A DNA stretch of 12,979 bases from an uncultured Lachnospiraceae bacterium (GTDB lineage: Bacteria > Bacillota > Clostridia > Lachnospirales > Lachnospiraceae): assembly GCA_910577655.1 (NCBI GenBank), contig CAJTOW010000110.1, positions 1 to 12,979 on the forward strand, read 5' to 3'. The notes under the pieces were generated by a model. The model saw only the letters and a list, made by a program, of their open reading frames with translations. It ran no database searches and had not been told where the DNA came from. Of this stretch, positions 1-6,736 are shown piece after piece (positions within the stretch are counted from its first letter, which is position 1; each line of letters starts with the position of its first letter). The position numbers and the translations under genes were made by a program.

Positions 1-122
1 CTCCCACAAAGTGGAGCGCACAGCTACCGGAAAGCAATTTTCAGACACACTCTAGCAGAGGGGTGTCTGTGAACACTTAATGAACCGGAGCCGTGTATCT
101 GTGAACATAAGGAGAAATCAAA
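1..122. other. Leader / intergenic sequence upstream of fabZ
   Basis: All three plus frames are closed by stops at or before position 80 (near 54, 72 and 80), and none of the short open ends resembles the C-terminus of AccB, FabF or another expected fab-cluster protein. The stretch is therefore probably intergenic, or holds the poorly conserved tail of an upstream gene. It contains a 9-bp direct repeat, CTGTGAACA, at 67-75 and 99-107 (32 bp apart). The second copy sits just before the fabZ ribosome site. No convincing promoter was seen, so fabZ is probably read from upstream. Confidence 0.45.
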
Positions 123-551
123 ATGAAAATGGGAATTAAAGAGATCCAGGAGATCATCCCTCACCGCCATCCTTTTCTTCTGATCGACTGTATCGAGGAG
201 CTGGAGCCAGGTGTACGGGCTGTGGGGTACAAATCCATTACTTATAATGAGCCCCAGTTCAATGGGCATTTCCCCCAGGAGCCGGTGATGCCGGGTGTCC
301 TGATGGTGGAGGCTCTGGCCCAGGTGGGGGCGGTGGCGATCCTGAGCGTAGAGGGAAATAAGGGGAAAACCGCTTATTTCGGAGGCATTGACCATTGCAA
401 ATTCAAGCAGAAGGTGGTGCCGGGAGACCGTCTCAGGCTGGAGTGTGAGATCATCCGCCAGAAGGGGCCTGTGGGCATCGGAAAGGCGGTTGCCACCAAC
501 CAGGACGGCAAGCTGGCTGTGTCGGCGGAGCTGACATTTATGATTGGATAA
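123..551 (+). CDS. fabZ: 3-hydroxyacyl-[acyl-carrier-protein] dehydratase FabZ
   Basis: FabZ removes water from 3-hydroxyacyl-ACP to give trans-2-enoyl-ACP in the elongation cycle of cytosolic type II fatty-acid synthesis. The 142-residue protein has the normal family length and a single hot-dog fold. The diagnostic stretch FNGHFPQEPVMPGVLMVEA (residues 46-64) is present. It contains the catalytic His49 (in GHF) and Glu63, which act as the dehydratase pair in the family. The N-terminal IPHRHPFLLID segment (12-22) is also typical. The start at 123 is chosen because AAGGAG (109-114) lies 8 nt upstream; the ATG at 129 would be too far from it. The gene is followed 45 bp later by accC, which fits an operon. 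The GHF...E spacing favours FabZ over FabA. Identification is firm. Confidence 0.96.
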   Translation: MKMGIKEIQEIIPHRHPFLLIDCIEELEPGVRAVGYKSITYNEPQFNGHFPQEPVMPGVLMVEALAQVGAVAILSVEGNKGKTAYFGGIDHCKFKQKVVPGDRLRLECEIIRQKGPVGIGKAVATNQDGKLAVSAELTFMIG

Positions 552-596
552 AGGGACGGGTTTTCGGTATGATTGCCAGAAATGAGGAAATGACTC

Positions 597-1955
597 ATGT
601 TTGATAAGATATTAATCGCCAACCGCGGCGAGATCGCGGTGCGGATCATCCGTGCGTGCCGGGAAATGGGCATTAAGACGGTGGCCGTGTATTCGGAGGC
701 GGACCGGGACAGTCTTCATACGCTTCTGGCGGATGAGGCTATCTGTATCGGACCGGCGCCTTCCTCCCAGAGCTATCTGGATATGGAGCGTATCCTGTCC
801 GCTACGGTAGCCATGAAGGCCGAAGCTATTCATCCAGGTTTTGGATTCCTGTCAGAGAATGCCCGGTTTGCCGAGCTCTGTGCCAGGTGCAATATCACCT
901 TTATCGGCCCGTCGGCAGAGATTATTAACCGTATGGGCAACAAGTCCGAGGCCCGCAGAACCATGATGGAGGCGGGAGTTCCCGTGGTTCCCGGCGGCAG
1001 GGAGGCGGTTCACACCGTGGAGGAAGCCCTGGAAATGGCCAGGGCCATCGGGTTCCCGGTGATGATCAAGGCATCCTCCGGCGGCGGCGGAAAGGGTATG
1101 CGGATCTCCCATGGTGAGGAGGATTTTGCATCCAATTTCCAGAATGCCCAGATGGAATCGGTCAAGGGCTTTTCTGATGATACCATGTATCTGGAGCGTT
1201 ATATTGAGAAGCCAAGACACATTGAATTCCAGATCATGGCAGACCGTTATGGCAATGTCATCCACCTGGGGGAGCGTGACTGCTCCATCCAGCGGCGGCA
1301 CCAGAAGGTGCTGGAAGAATCTCCGTCCGTGGCTATTTCTGATGAGCTGAGAAGGAAGATGGGAGAGACCGCAGTGCGTGCGGCAAAGGCCGTGGGCTAT
1401 GAAAATGCCGGAACCATCGAGTTTCTGCTGGATAAAAACAAGAATTTCTATTTTATGGAGATGAATACCCGGATCCAGGTGGAACATCCGGTGACTGAGG
1501 CGGTCAGCGGCCTGGATCTGATCAAAGAGCAGATCCGTGTGGCGGCCGGGGAACCTTTAAGCCTGGAACAGAGGGATGTGCGGATCTCCGGTCATGCCAT
1601 TGAGTGCAGGATCAATGCGGAGAATCCGGCAAGGAACTTCATGCCTTGTCCGGGTACCATCACCAGCCTGCATCTGCCGGGGGGATATGGGGTGCGGATC
1701 GACACCCATATTTATAATGATTATAAGGTTCCTTCCAATTATGATTCCATGCTGATGAAGATTATTGTCCACGGGAAGGACCGGGCCGAGGCCATCGCCA
1801 GGATGCGCAGTGTCCTGGGTGAGGTGATTATAGAAGGGATTGATACGAATCTGGATTTCCAGTATGATATTCTGAATCATCCGGCTTATCAGAGCGGAGA
1901 CACGGATACTCATTTTATTCCTACTTATTTTCCGGAGTATCATGGTGGGGGCTGA
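597..1955 (+). CDS. accC: Acetyl-CoA carboxylase, biotin carboxylase subunit AccC
   Basis: AccC uses ATP and bicarbonate to carboxylate the biotin on AccB, the first half-reaction of acetyl-CoA carboxylase, the committed step to malonyl-CoA. At 452 residues it matches stand-alone bacterial biotin carboxylases rather than pyruvate carboxylase. The N-terminal domain opens with KILIANRGEIAVR (residues 4-16). The ATP-grasp glycine loop KASSGGGGKGMR spans about 158-169, PRHIEFQ is at 206-212, and the catalytic/metal segment EMNTRIQVEHPVTE is at 288-301. The last includes Glu288, Asn290, Arg292 and Glu296, which align with the E. coli active-site numbering. The C-terminal domain follows to the end. 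GAGG (584-587) lies 9 nt before the ATG. The biotin acceptor AccB is not in this window. The enzyme would work with the AccD-AccA fusion encoded next. Confidence 0.97.
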   Translation: MFDKILIANRGEIAVRIIRACREMGIKTVAVYSEADRDSLHTLLADEAICIGPAPSSQSYLDMERILSATVAMKAEAIHPGFGFLSENARFAELCARCNITFIGPSAEIINRMGNKSEARRTMMEAGVPVVPGGREAVHTVEEALEMARAIGFPVMIKASSGGGGKGMRISHGEEDFASNFQNAQMESVKGFSDDTMYLERYIEKPRHIEFQIMADRYGNVIHLGERDCSIQRRHQKVLEESPSVAISDELRRKMGETAVRAAKAVGYENAGTIEFLLDKNKNFYFMEMNTRIQVEHPVTEAVSGLDLIKEQIRVAAGEPLSLEQRDVRISGHAIECRINAENPARNFMPCPGTITSLHLPGGYGVRIDTHIYNDYKVPSNYDSMLMKIIVHGKDRAEAIARMRSVLGEVIIEGIDTNLDFQYDILNHPAYQSGDTDTHFIPTYFPEYHGGG

Positions 1956-2118
1956 GGCTTCAGGCCGGCAGCATGTCTGAAAATGCCTTTCTGCCAGCGG
2001 TGTGTTGCAGTTTGCGGGACACCGCAGGAGTCCTTTGTGGTGACGGAGGGAATGAAGACAGGGAAATGAGTTTGTATCTGGTTGGATTTAGAAGATGGCA
2101 GTATGAGGGAGATTTATC
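1956..2118 (+). other. 163-bp gap between accC and the accD-accA fusion
   Basis: No supported gene is present. The only plus-strand ORF reaching across it starts with ATG at 1973, encodes about 50 residues ending inside the accDA start region, lacks a ribosome site, and has a sequence (cysteine- and glycine-rich, no motif) that looks non-coding. A small GCGG-gaca-CCGC hairpin occurs near 2016-2027. GAGGGAG at 2105-2111 is the accDA ribosome site, 7 nt before its ATG. No clear promoter or terminator was seen, so read-through from accC is the simplest view. Confidence 0.5.
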
Positions 2119-4062
2119 ATGTTGAAAAATATGTTTAAGAAAACATATACGATCATAGATACCAAGTACCAGACGAAAAAGAAGAGCGACGAGCCCAATA
2201 TTCCGGAGGGACTGTGGAAAAAGTGTAATAAATGCGGCCAGCCCATTTATGTGGAGGATGTAAAGAGCAATCTTTACGTATGCCCCAAGTGTGACGGGTA
2301 TTTCCGTGTCCATGCCTACCGCAGGATAGAAATGCTCATGGATGAGGGAAGCTTTGATGAGTGGAACCAGGAGATGGAGTTTTCCAATCCCCTGGATTTT
2401 CCTGGTTATGAGAAAAAGGTTATTGCGGCCAGGGAGAAAACCCAGCTGAATGAGGCTATTGTCACCGGAAAGGGGACCATCCAGGGATATGAGGCGGCTG
2501 TAGGTGTCTGCGATGCGCGTTTCCTTATGAGCAGCATGGGCCATGTGGTGGGGGAAAAGATCACATACATGGTGGAGCGGGCTACCCGGGAAAAGCTTCC
2601 CGTTGTTATCTTCGCTTGTTCTGGCGGGGCCAGGATGCAGGAAGGGATCGTATCCCTGATGCAGATGGCCAAGACGTCGGCGGCTCTTAAGAAGCATCAT
2701 GAGGCCGGACAGCTGTTCGTCAGTGTGCTGACAGATCCTACTACCGGAGGTGTGACAGCCAGCTTCGCCATGCTGGGAGATATTATTCTGGCGGAGCCGG
2801 GAGCCCTGATCGGGTTTGCAGGGCCAAGGGTCATAGAGCAGACTATTGGGCAGAAGCTTCCGGAAGGGTTCCAGAGGGCAGAGTTTCTGCTGGAGCATGG
2901 ATTTGTAGATAAGATTGTGAAGCGCAGCGAGCAGCGGCAGGTGCTGGCGGATATTCTGCGTATGCATCGGAAGACCGGGTCCGGGAGTGCGGAAAACGGA
3001 AAGTCTGGGGAGGCAGGAAGCCAGACAGAGAGCGGAAACCCGGCGGCGTCAGTAAACCAGACAGAAAGCGGAAATCCGGCGGCGTCAGTAAACCAGACAG
3101 AGAGCGGAAATCTGGCGGCGTCAGTAAACCCGACAGAGAGCGGGAATCCGGCGGCGTCAGTAAACCAGACAGAAAGCGGGAATCCGGCGGCGTCAGAGAT
3201 CCGGCCGGAAACCAGAAAAACGGGAATTTTTGGGAAGCTGACTGGTTCACGGAAGCAGGAGCCGGAGCAGCCTGAAAATACCAAGACTGCCTGGGATACT
3301 GTCCTTCTGTCCCGGAACGCAGAGCGTCCGGTTGCCATGGATTATATTGAGATTTTGTTTGACGATTTCATGGAGCTTCACGGAGATCGTTATTATGGAG
3401 ATGATGGTGCAATCATAGGCGGGATCGCCACCTTCCACGGAATGCCGGTGACGGTGATCGGTCAGCAGAAGGGCAGAAATACCAAGGAAAATATCAAACG
3501 CAATTTCGGAATGCCGTCCCCGGAGGGTTACCGCAAGGCACTGCGGCTCATGCAGCAGGCGGAAAGCTTCGGGCGTCCGGTAGTGTGTTTTGTGGATACG
3601 CCAGGGGCTTTCTGCGGGCTGGAAGCAGAGGAGCGCGGCCAGGGAGAAGCCATTGCCCGCAATCTGTTTGAGATGTCTGCGCTTACGGTTCCGGTGCTGT
3701 CCATTGTCATCGGGGAGGGAGGAAGCGGCGGCGCACTGGCCATGGCAGTAGCCAATGAGGTATGGATGCTGGAGAATGCCATCTATTCCATCTTGTCGCC
3801 GGAGGGCTTTGCATCCATCCTGTGGAAAGACAGCCGGAAGGCAGCGGACGCGGCCAGGGTTATGAAGATCACGGCTACGGATCTTTACAGCCGTGGGCTG
3901 ATCGAGCGGGTGATCCCGGAGGAGGAGCCAGCTTGCGCGGACACGATCCCGGAGCTGACGGCGGAGATGGATCTGTATATGGAAGAATTCTTCCAGCGGT
4001 TCCAGGGTATGACTGGTGAAGAGATCCGGGAGCAGCGGTACCAGAGGTTCAGAGGTATCTGA
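2119..4062 (+). CDS. accDA: Fused acetyl-CoA carboxylase carboxyltransferase (AccD-AccA) with a repeat linker
   Basis: This single chain should carry out the second acetyl-CoA carboxylase half-reaction, moving the carboxyl group from biotin-AccB to acetyl-CoA. Residues 1 to about 285 are the AccD (beta) half: a zinc ribbon with Cys36, Cys39, Cys55 and Cys58, then the crotonase-like core with ACSGGARMQEG and TTGGVTASFAMLGD. Residues 391-647 are the AccA (alpha) half, starting at AWDTVLLSRNAERPVAMDY, with the conserved QKGRNTKENIKRNFGMP, VDTPGAF (492-498), IGEGGSGGALA and SPEGFASILWK. Between them lies a hydrophilic linker with five near-identical 12-residue repeats (302-359). The 647 residues roughly equal AccD plus AccA (each about 300 in E. 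coli) plus linker. The alpha half lacks the N-terminal helical region of stand-alone AccA. The frame is intact throughout, so this is a genuine fusion. GAGGGAG 7 nt upstream fixes the start. Confidence 0.95.
   Translation: MLKNMFKKTYTIIDTKYQTKKKSDEPNIPEGLWKKCNKCGQPIYVEDVKSNLYVCPKCDGYFRVHAYRRIEMLMDEGSFDEWNQEMEFSNPLDFPGYEKKVIAAREKTQLNEAIVTGKGTIQGYEAAVGVCDARFLMSSMGHVVGEKITYMVERATREKLPVVIFACSGGARMQEGIVSLMQMAKTSAALKKHHEAGQLFVSVLTDPTTGGVTASFAMLGDIILAEPGALIGFAGPRVIEQTIGQKLPEGFQRAEFLLEHGFVDKIVKRSEQRQVLADILRMHRKTGSGSAENGKSGEAGSQTESGNPAASVNQTESGNPAASVNQTESGNLAASVNPTESGNPAASVNQTESGNPAASEIRPETRKTGIFGKLTGSRKQEPEQPENTKTAWDTVLLSRNAERPVAMDYIEILFDDFMELHGDRYYGDDGAIIGGIATFHGMPVTVIGQQKGRNTKENIKRNFGMPSPEGYRKALRLMQQAESFGRPVVCFVDTPGAFCGLEAEERGQGEAIARNLFEMSALTVPVLSIVIGEGGSGGALAMAVANEVWMLENAIYSILSPEGFASILWKDSRKAADAARVMKITATDLYSRGLIERVIPEEEPACADTIPELTAEMDLYMEEFFQRFQGMTGEEIREQRYQRFRGI
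3022..3195 (+). repeat. 36-bp in-frame tandem repeat in the accDA linker (about 4.8 copies)
   Basis: Units start at 3022, 3058, 3094, 3130 and 3166; the last lacks two codons. Each encodes the 12-residue unit QTESGNPAASVN. The copies differ by only a few bases: GAG or GAA for Glu, AAC or AAT for Asn, GGA or GGG for Gly, one Pro-to-Leu change in copy 3, and one Gln-to-Pro change opening copy 4. The high DNA identity, including third positions, points to recent duplication rather than selection on protein alone. Because the period is a multiple of three, changes in copy number lengthen or shorten the linker without a frameshift. The encoded sequence is polar and low-complexity, so it is probably unstructured. 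Confidence 0.95.
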
Positions 4063-4070
4063 GCGTTATA

Positions 4071-4103
4071 GGTAACAGTTTAAGGGGTATCTGAACTGTT
4101 ACC
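4071..4103. repeat. Inverted repeat (hairpin) downstream of accDA
   Basis: GGTAACAGTT (4071-4080) is the exact complement of AACTGTTACC (4094-4103). One wobble and one A-T pair extend the stem inward to 12 pairs around a 9-nt loop. It lies 9 bp after the accDA stop. No T-run follows, so it is not a classical intrinsic terminator; mRNA 3'-end protection or a dispersed intergenic repeat are alternatives. Its right arm, TCTGAACTGTTA, recurs at 5384-5395 on the other side of the next gene. Confidence 0.7.
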
Positions 4104-4165
4104 GTTATAGTCCATAGGGCAGGGAAAACTGATTTTTGAGAAGGCTGGGAGGCTAGGAAAAAGCT

Positions 4166-5260
4166 ATGGGAATATTTAATCCACTGGTAATTGGTGATTT
4201 GAAGGCGGAGCGTCCGGTGATTCAGGGTGGTATGGGAGTGGGCATCAGCTTGTCCTCTCTGGCCGGTGCAGTGGCGAAGGCCGGCGGGATCGGGATCATA
4301 TCCACAGCCCAGATCGGGTTTCGTGACCCGGATTTCTTAAAGGCGCCTCTGGAGGCCAATCTGCGGGCCATTAAAACGGAGCTCGACAAGGCCAGAGCCC
4401 TGGCGCCAAAGGGGATCCTGGGCTTCAATATCATGGTGGCTACGAAGAATTATGCCCTTTATGTGAAGGAAGCGGTGAAGGCCGGTGCGGATCTGATCAT
4501 TTCCGGCGCAGGTCTTCCGGTGTCTCTGCCGGAGTTTGTGAAGGGGACTAAGACCCGGATCGCGCCTATCGTGTCCACTGCCAAGTCTGCACTGGTCATC
4601 TGCAAGATGTGGGACCGCAAATACGCGAGGATCCCGGATATGGTGGTCATTGAAGGGCCTCTGGCAGGCGGTCACCTGGGATTTTCGCGGGATCAGTTAA
4701 AGGACTATGGCGCCGATACGGAAAATGTCACCGAAACCTATGACCAGGCTGCTTACGACCAGGAGATCCAGGAGATCATGGGGGTGGTGAAGCAGTATGG
4801 GGATAAGTACCGGCAGCATATTCCGGTGGTAGTGGCAGGAGGGATCTATACCCGTGAGGATGTGGAACATGCCATGGAGCTGGGAGCCGATGGCGTCCAG
4901 GTGGCTACCCGTTTCGTGACTACAGAAGAATGCGACGCGCCCATGTGCTACAAGCAGGCCTATATTGATGCAAAGGAAGAGGATATTGTCATAACCAAAA
5001 GTCCCGTAGGGATGCCGGGACGGGCCATCAAAAACGCGTTTCTGGACTATGTGTCCGGCCACAAGGCTGAGATCCGCCACTGCTACCAGTGTCTGGAGCA
5101 CTGCGATCCCAGGACGGTTCCCTACTGTATTACCAGGGCACTGGTGGGTGCCGCAGAGGGCGATCTGGATCATGCGCTTCTGTTCTGCGGTAGCAACGCC
5201 TACCGGGCAGATAAGATCGAGACAGTGGATCAGGTAATGGAGGCTCTGGTGGGCGTATAG
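4166..5260 (+). CDS. FMN-dependent FabK / nitronate monooxygenase-like oxidoreductase
   Basis: The 364-residue protein is a TIM-barrel flavoprotein of the 2-nitropropane dioxygenase/FabK superfamily. Visible signatures are PVIQGGMGVGISL (17-29, flavin phosphate side), GAGLP (114-118), EGPLAGGHLGF (163-173, with His170 at the position of the family catalytic histidine), VVVAGGI (221-227) and GADGVQVATRF (240-250). Next to fabZ-accC-accDA the obvious role would be enoyl-ACP reduction like FabK. However, it is longer than typical FabK (about 310-320 residues) and carries a C-terminal cysteine cluster (Cys306, 309, 313, 321) that standard FabK lacks. Nitronate oxidation or another flavin reaction is equally possible. 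AGGA (4155-4158) lies 7 nt before the ATG, with GGGAGG a little further upstream. The family is firm; the substrate is open. Confidence 0.85.
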   Translation: MGIFNPLVIGDLKAERPVIQGGMGVGISLSSLAGAVAKAGGIGIISTAQIGFRDPDFLKAPLEANLRAIKTELDKARALAPKGILGFNIMVATKNYALYVKEAVKAGADLIISGAGLPVSLPEFVKGTKTRIAPIVSTAKSALVICKMWDRKYARIPDMVVIEGPLAGGHLGFSRDQLKDYGADTENVTETYDQAAYDQEIQEIMGVVKQYGDKYRQHIPVVVAGGIYTREDVEHAMELGADGVQVATRFVTTEECDAPMCYKQAYIDAKEEDIVITKSPVGMPGRAIKNAFLDYVSGHKAEIRHCYQCLEHCDPRTVPYCITRALVGAAEGDLDHALLFCGSNAYRADKIETVDQVMEALVGV

Positions 5261-5273
5261 GAGAGAATTAGTT

Positions 5274-5302
5274 GCATAAAGCTTGTTTCACGCCCATAGA
5301 CT
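5274..5302 (+). promoter_or_regulatory. Candidate sigma-E-type promoter for spmAB
   Basis: GCATAAA (5274-5280), a 14-bp spacer, and CATAGACT (5295-5302) resemble the mother-cell sigma-E consensus as I recall it from B. subtilis (about GHATATT, 14 bp, CATACAHT): 5 of 7 and 7 of 8 matches. In B. subtilis spmAB is transcribed by sigma-E, so the position fits. The start would fall near 5309, giving a leader of about 130 nt. A housekeeping-type site here is weaker (TTGCAT, 17 bp, CATAGA). This is a prediction from pattern only. Confidence 0.45.
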
Positions 5303-5367
5303 GGTAAAAAGCGGGACTGGCCGTGCAGCTTATCCGATGTATCCTGGTATATTCTGGGATCTTTCGC

Positions 5368-5394
5368 AACCGTTCAGGAGATGTCTGAACTGTT
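5368..5394. repeat. Inverted repeat upstream of spmA
   Basis: AACcGTTCAG (5368-5377) pairs with CTGAACtGTT (5385-5394) at 9 of 10 positions around a 7-nt loop. No T-run follows directly. Its right arm contains the same 12-mer, TCTGAACTGTTA (5384-5395), found in the dyad downstream of accDA. It could mark the end of the preceding transcript, fold in the spmA leader, or belong to a dispersed repeat. Confidence 0.55.
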
Positions 5395-5441
5395 AAGATC
5401 TTTTGGAACAGCTGCAGACAGTCTGAAAGGCGGGACTTGCA

Positions 5442-6152
5442 TTGCTGAATTATTTGTGGAGTTTTATGATTTTGGCAGGTATGCTCTGGGGAATGGCAAC
5501 AGGCAGCCTGGACGCGGTGACCCAGGGTCTGGTTGATTCTGCAAAAGAAGCAGTGACCCTGGGCCTTACTATGCTGGGGATCATGTCATTCTGGAGCGGG
5601 ATCCTGGAGGTGGGGAACCGGGCCGGAGTGCTGGACTGGCTTTCGGAGAAAATGAAACCGGTGCTTGGGTTTCTCTTTCCGGAGCTTCCAGATGATCATC
5701 CGGCTTTAAAGCCCATAGCGGTCAATATGACTGCCAATATGCTGGGGCTTGGTATGGCGGCTACGCCGGCGGGGCTGGAAGCGATGAAGTACCTGAAAGA
5801 AGATGGGCCTGGGTTTGAAATTGATAAAACAGCCACCAGCTCTATGTGCACGTTCCTGATTCTCAACATTTCTTCCCTGCAGCTGGTTCCCATCACCATG
5901 GTGGCCTACCGGACACAGTATGGCTCAAAGAATCCCATGGCAGTCCTCGGTCCGGCCCTGGCGGCCACGGCCTGCTCCACTCTGGCGGCGGTTGTATTCT
6001 GCAAGGCGGCGGACAGATGGCAAGGGAGGGGAAAACTTTGCAGGGCAGAGCTTTCCGGCCCACAAAGGGACGAAAACCAGGTCCAGCGGAGGGTCTGGGA
6101 ACCAGAAACACAAAAAGCACAAGCACACAGAACCGGGAGGAAGCGCCTATGA
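5442..6152 (+). CDS. spmA: Spore maturation protein A (SpmA)
   Basis: SpmA is an integral membrane protein that works with SpmB in the late steps that dehydrate the developing spore core; its biochemical activity is not settled. The 236-residue product is hydrophobic with several membrane segments. It matches the family at its N-terminus (MLNYLW, like the B. subtilis start), the FWSGILEV region (about 50-57), FPELPDDHPA, and the NMLGLGMAATPAGLEAMK stretch. The TTG start at 5442 is preferred because the homology begins exactly there. The ribosome site is modest (AAGG at 5427-5430, 11 nt away). The protein is about 40 residues longer than usual: after the last membrane segment it carries a basic hydrophilic tail. 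Its stop overlaps the spmB start as ATGA, implying translational coupling. Confidence 0.9.
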   Translation: MLNYLWSFMILAGMLWGMATGSLDAVTQGLVDSAKEAVTLGLTMLGIMSFWSGILEVGNRAGVLDWLSEKMKPVLGFLFPELPDDHPALKPIAVNMTANMLGLGMAATPAGLEAMKYLKEDGPGFEIDKTATSSMCTFLILNISSLQLVPITMVAYRTQYGSKNPMAVLGPALAATACSTLAAVVFCKAADRWQGRGKLCRAELSGPQRDENQVQRRVWEPETQKAQAHRTGRKRL

Positions 6153-6664
6153 TTATCTGGATGTCGCAGATGATCGTTCCCCTGATCATATTCGGTATGC
6201 TGGGTATGGGGATCCTGGGAAAACGGCCTGTGTTCGACGATTTCCTGGCCGGTGCCAGAGATGGGATGCGGACGGTAGCAGAGGTGCTGCCGACCCTGAT
6301 CGGTCTGATGACCGCAGTGGGAGTACTCCGGGCCTCGGGTCTTCTGGATGTTCTGGGAAACCTTCTGGCGCTGCCGGCCGGCTGGCTCTGCCTTCCCGCC
6401 GAGCTGGTCCCCCTGACTCTGGTTCGTCTGGTATCCAATTCGGCGGCAACCGGTCTCCTTCTGGACATATTCGGAAAATACGGCCCTGATTCCTTCCTGG
6501 GAATGGCTGGTTCTATTATGATGAGCTGTACGGAAACAGTATTTTACTGTATCAGTATCTATTTCGGATCTGTAAAAGTGACAAAAACCCGTTATGTGAT
6601 TCCGGGTGCGCTGTTTGCCACGGCAGCAGGTGTGGCGGCAAGCATCTGGCTGGCGGGCAGATAA
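6149..6664 (+). CDS. spmB: Spore maturation protein B (SpmB)
   Basis: SpmB is the membrane partner of SpmA in spore core dehydration. The reading frame is open further upstream, but the ATG at 6149 is chosen. It overlaps the spmA stop (ATGA), has GGGAGG (6135-6140) 8 nt upstream, and gives a 171-residue protein, close to the family length (178 in B. subtilis). Sequence upstream in this frame only mirrors spmA. Family features include the early hydrophobic segment, RASGLLDVL (about 64-72), PAELVPLTLVRLVSNSAATG (the conserved Pro/Arg region) and YGPDSFLGMAGSIMMSCTET, matching the YGPDSFVG...T motif of SpmB, followed by FYCISIYFGSV. Several transmembrane helices are evident. It ends before a hairpin-rich intergenic stretch. 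Confidence 0.92.
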   Translation: MIIWMSQMIVPLIIFGMLGMGILGKRPVFDDFLAGARDGMRTVAEVLPTLIGLMTAVGVLRASGLLDVLGNLLALPAGWLCLPAELVPLTLVRLVSNSAATGLLLDIFGKYGPDSFLGMAGSIMMSCTETVFYCISIYFGSVKVTKTRYVIPGALFATAAGVAASIWLAGR

Positions 6665-6688
6665 AATGTTACTGTTCACGGGGGGCAT

Positions 6689-6736
6689 CTTCTTGTCCGG
6701 CTACGCCAGACAAGAAGCATCAGGCCTTCGCCTGAT
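6689..6736. repeat. Two consecutive hairpins after spmB
   Basis: First hairpin: CTTCTTGTC (6689-6697) pairs with GACAAGAAG (6709-6717). After one mismatch the stem continues with GGC/GCC around a TAC loop. Second hairpin: ATCAGGC (6719-6725) pairs with GCCTGAT (6730-6736) around a CTTC loop. They are stacked with one base between them. Only a weak TTTT lies further on (6743-6746), so termination of spmAB is possible but not classical. The compact twin-hairpin shape also resembles a dispersed intergenic repeat. Confidence 0.65.

Noticed and set aside
569..604. 11-codon ORF overlapping the accC start
   Set aside because: Ribosome site is weak and too distant; accC has its own site, so no need for coupling through it.
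1960..2967. 335-residue minus-strand open frame opposite the AccD half
   Set aside because: Lies antisense to a certain gene, has no motif or ribosome site, and a histidine/leucine/proline-rich composition typical of reverse-frame translation.
3022..3195. CRISPR-like array
   Set aside because: Repeats are contiguous without unique spacers and are in frame within a gene; it is a tandem coding repeat.
2697..3338. Minus-strand frames (213 and 135 residues) across the repeat tract
   Set aside because: They stay open only because the 36-bp repeat lacks stops in those frames; the repetitive peptide is a by-product of the linker.
5846..6148. Upstream extension of the spmB frame
   Set aside because: Overlaps the coding part of spmA in another frame; homology, ribosome site and the ATGA overlap place the start at 6149.
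5893..6688. Long minus-strand frames (up to 260 residues) opposite spmA/spmB
   Set aside because: Antisense shadows with Arg/Pro/Ser-rich composition and no domain.
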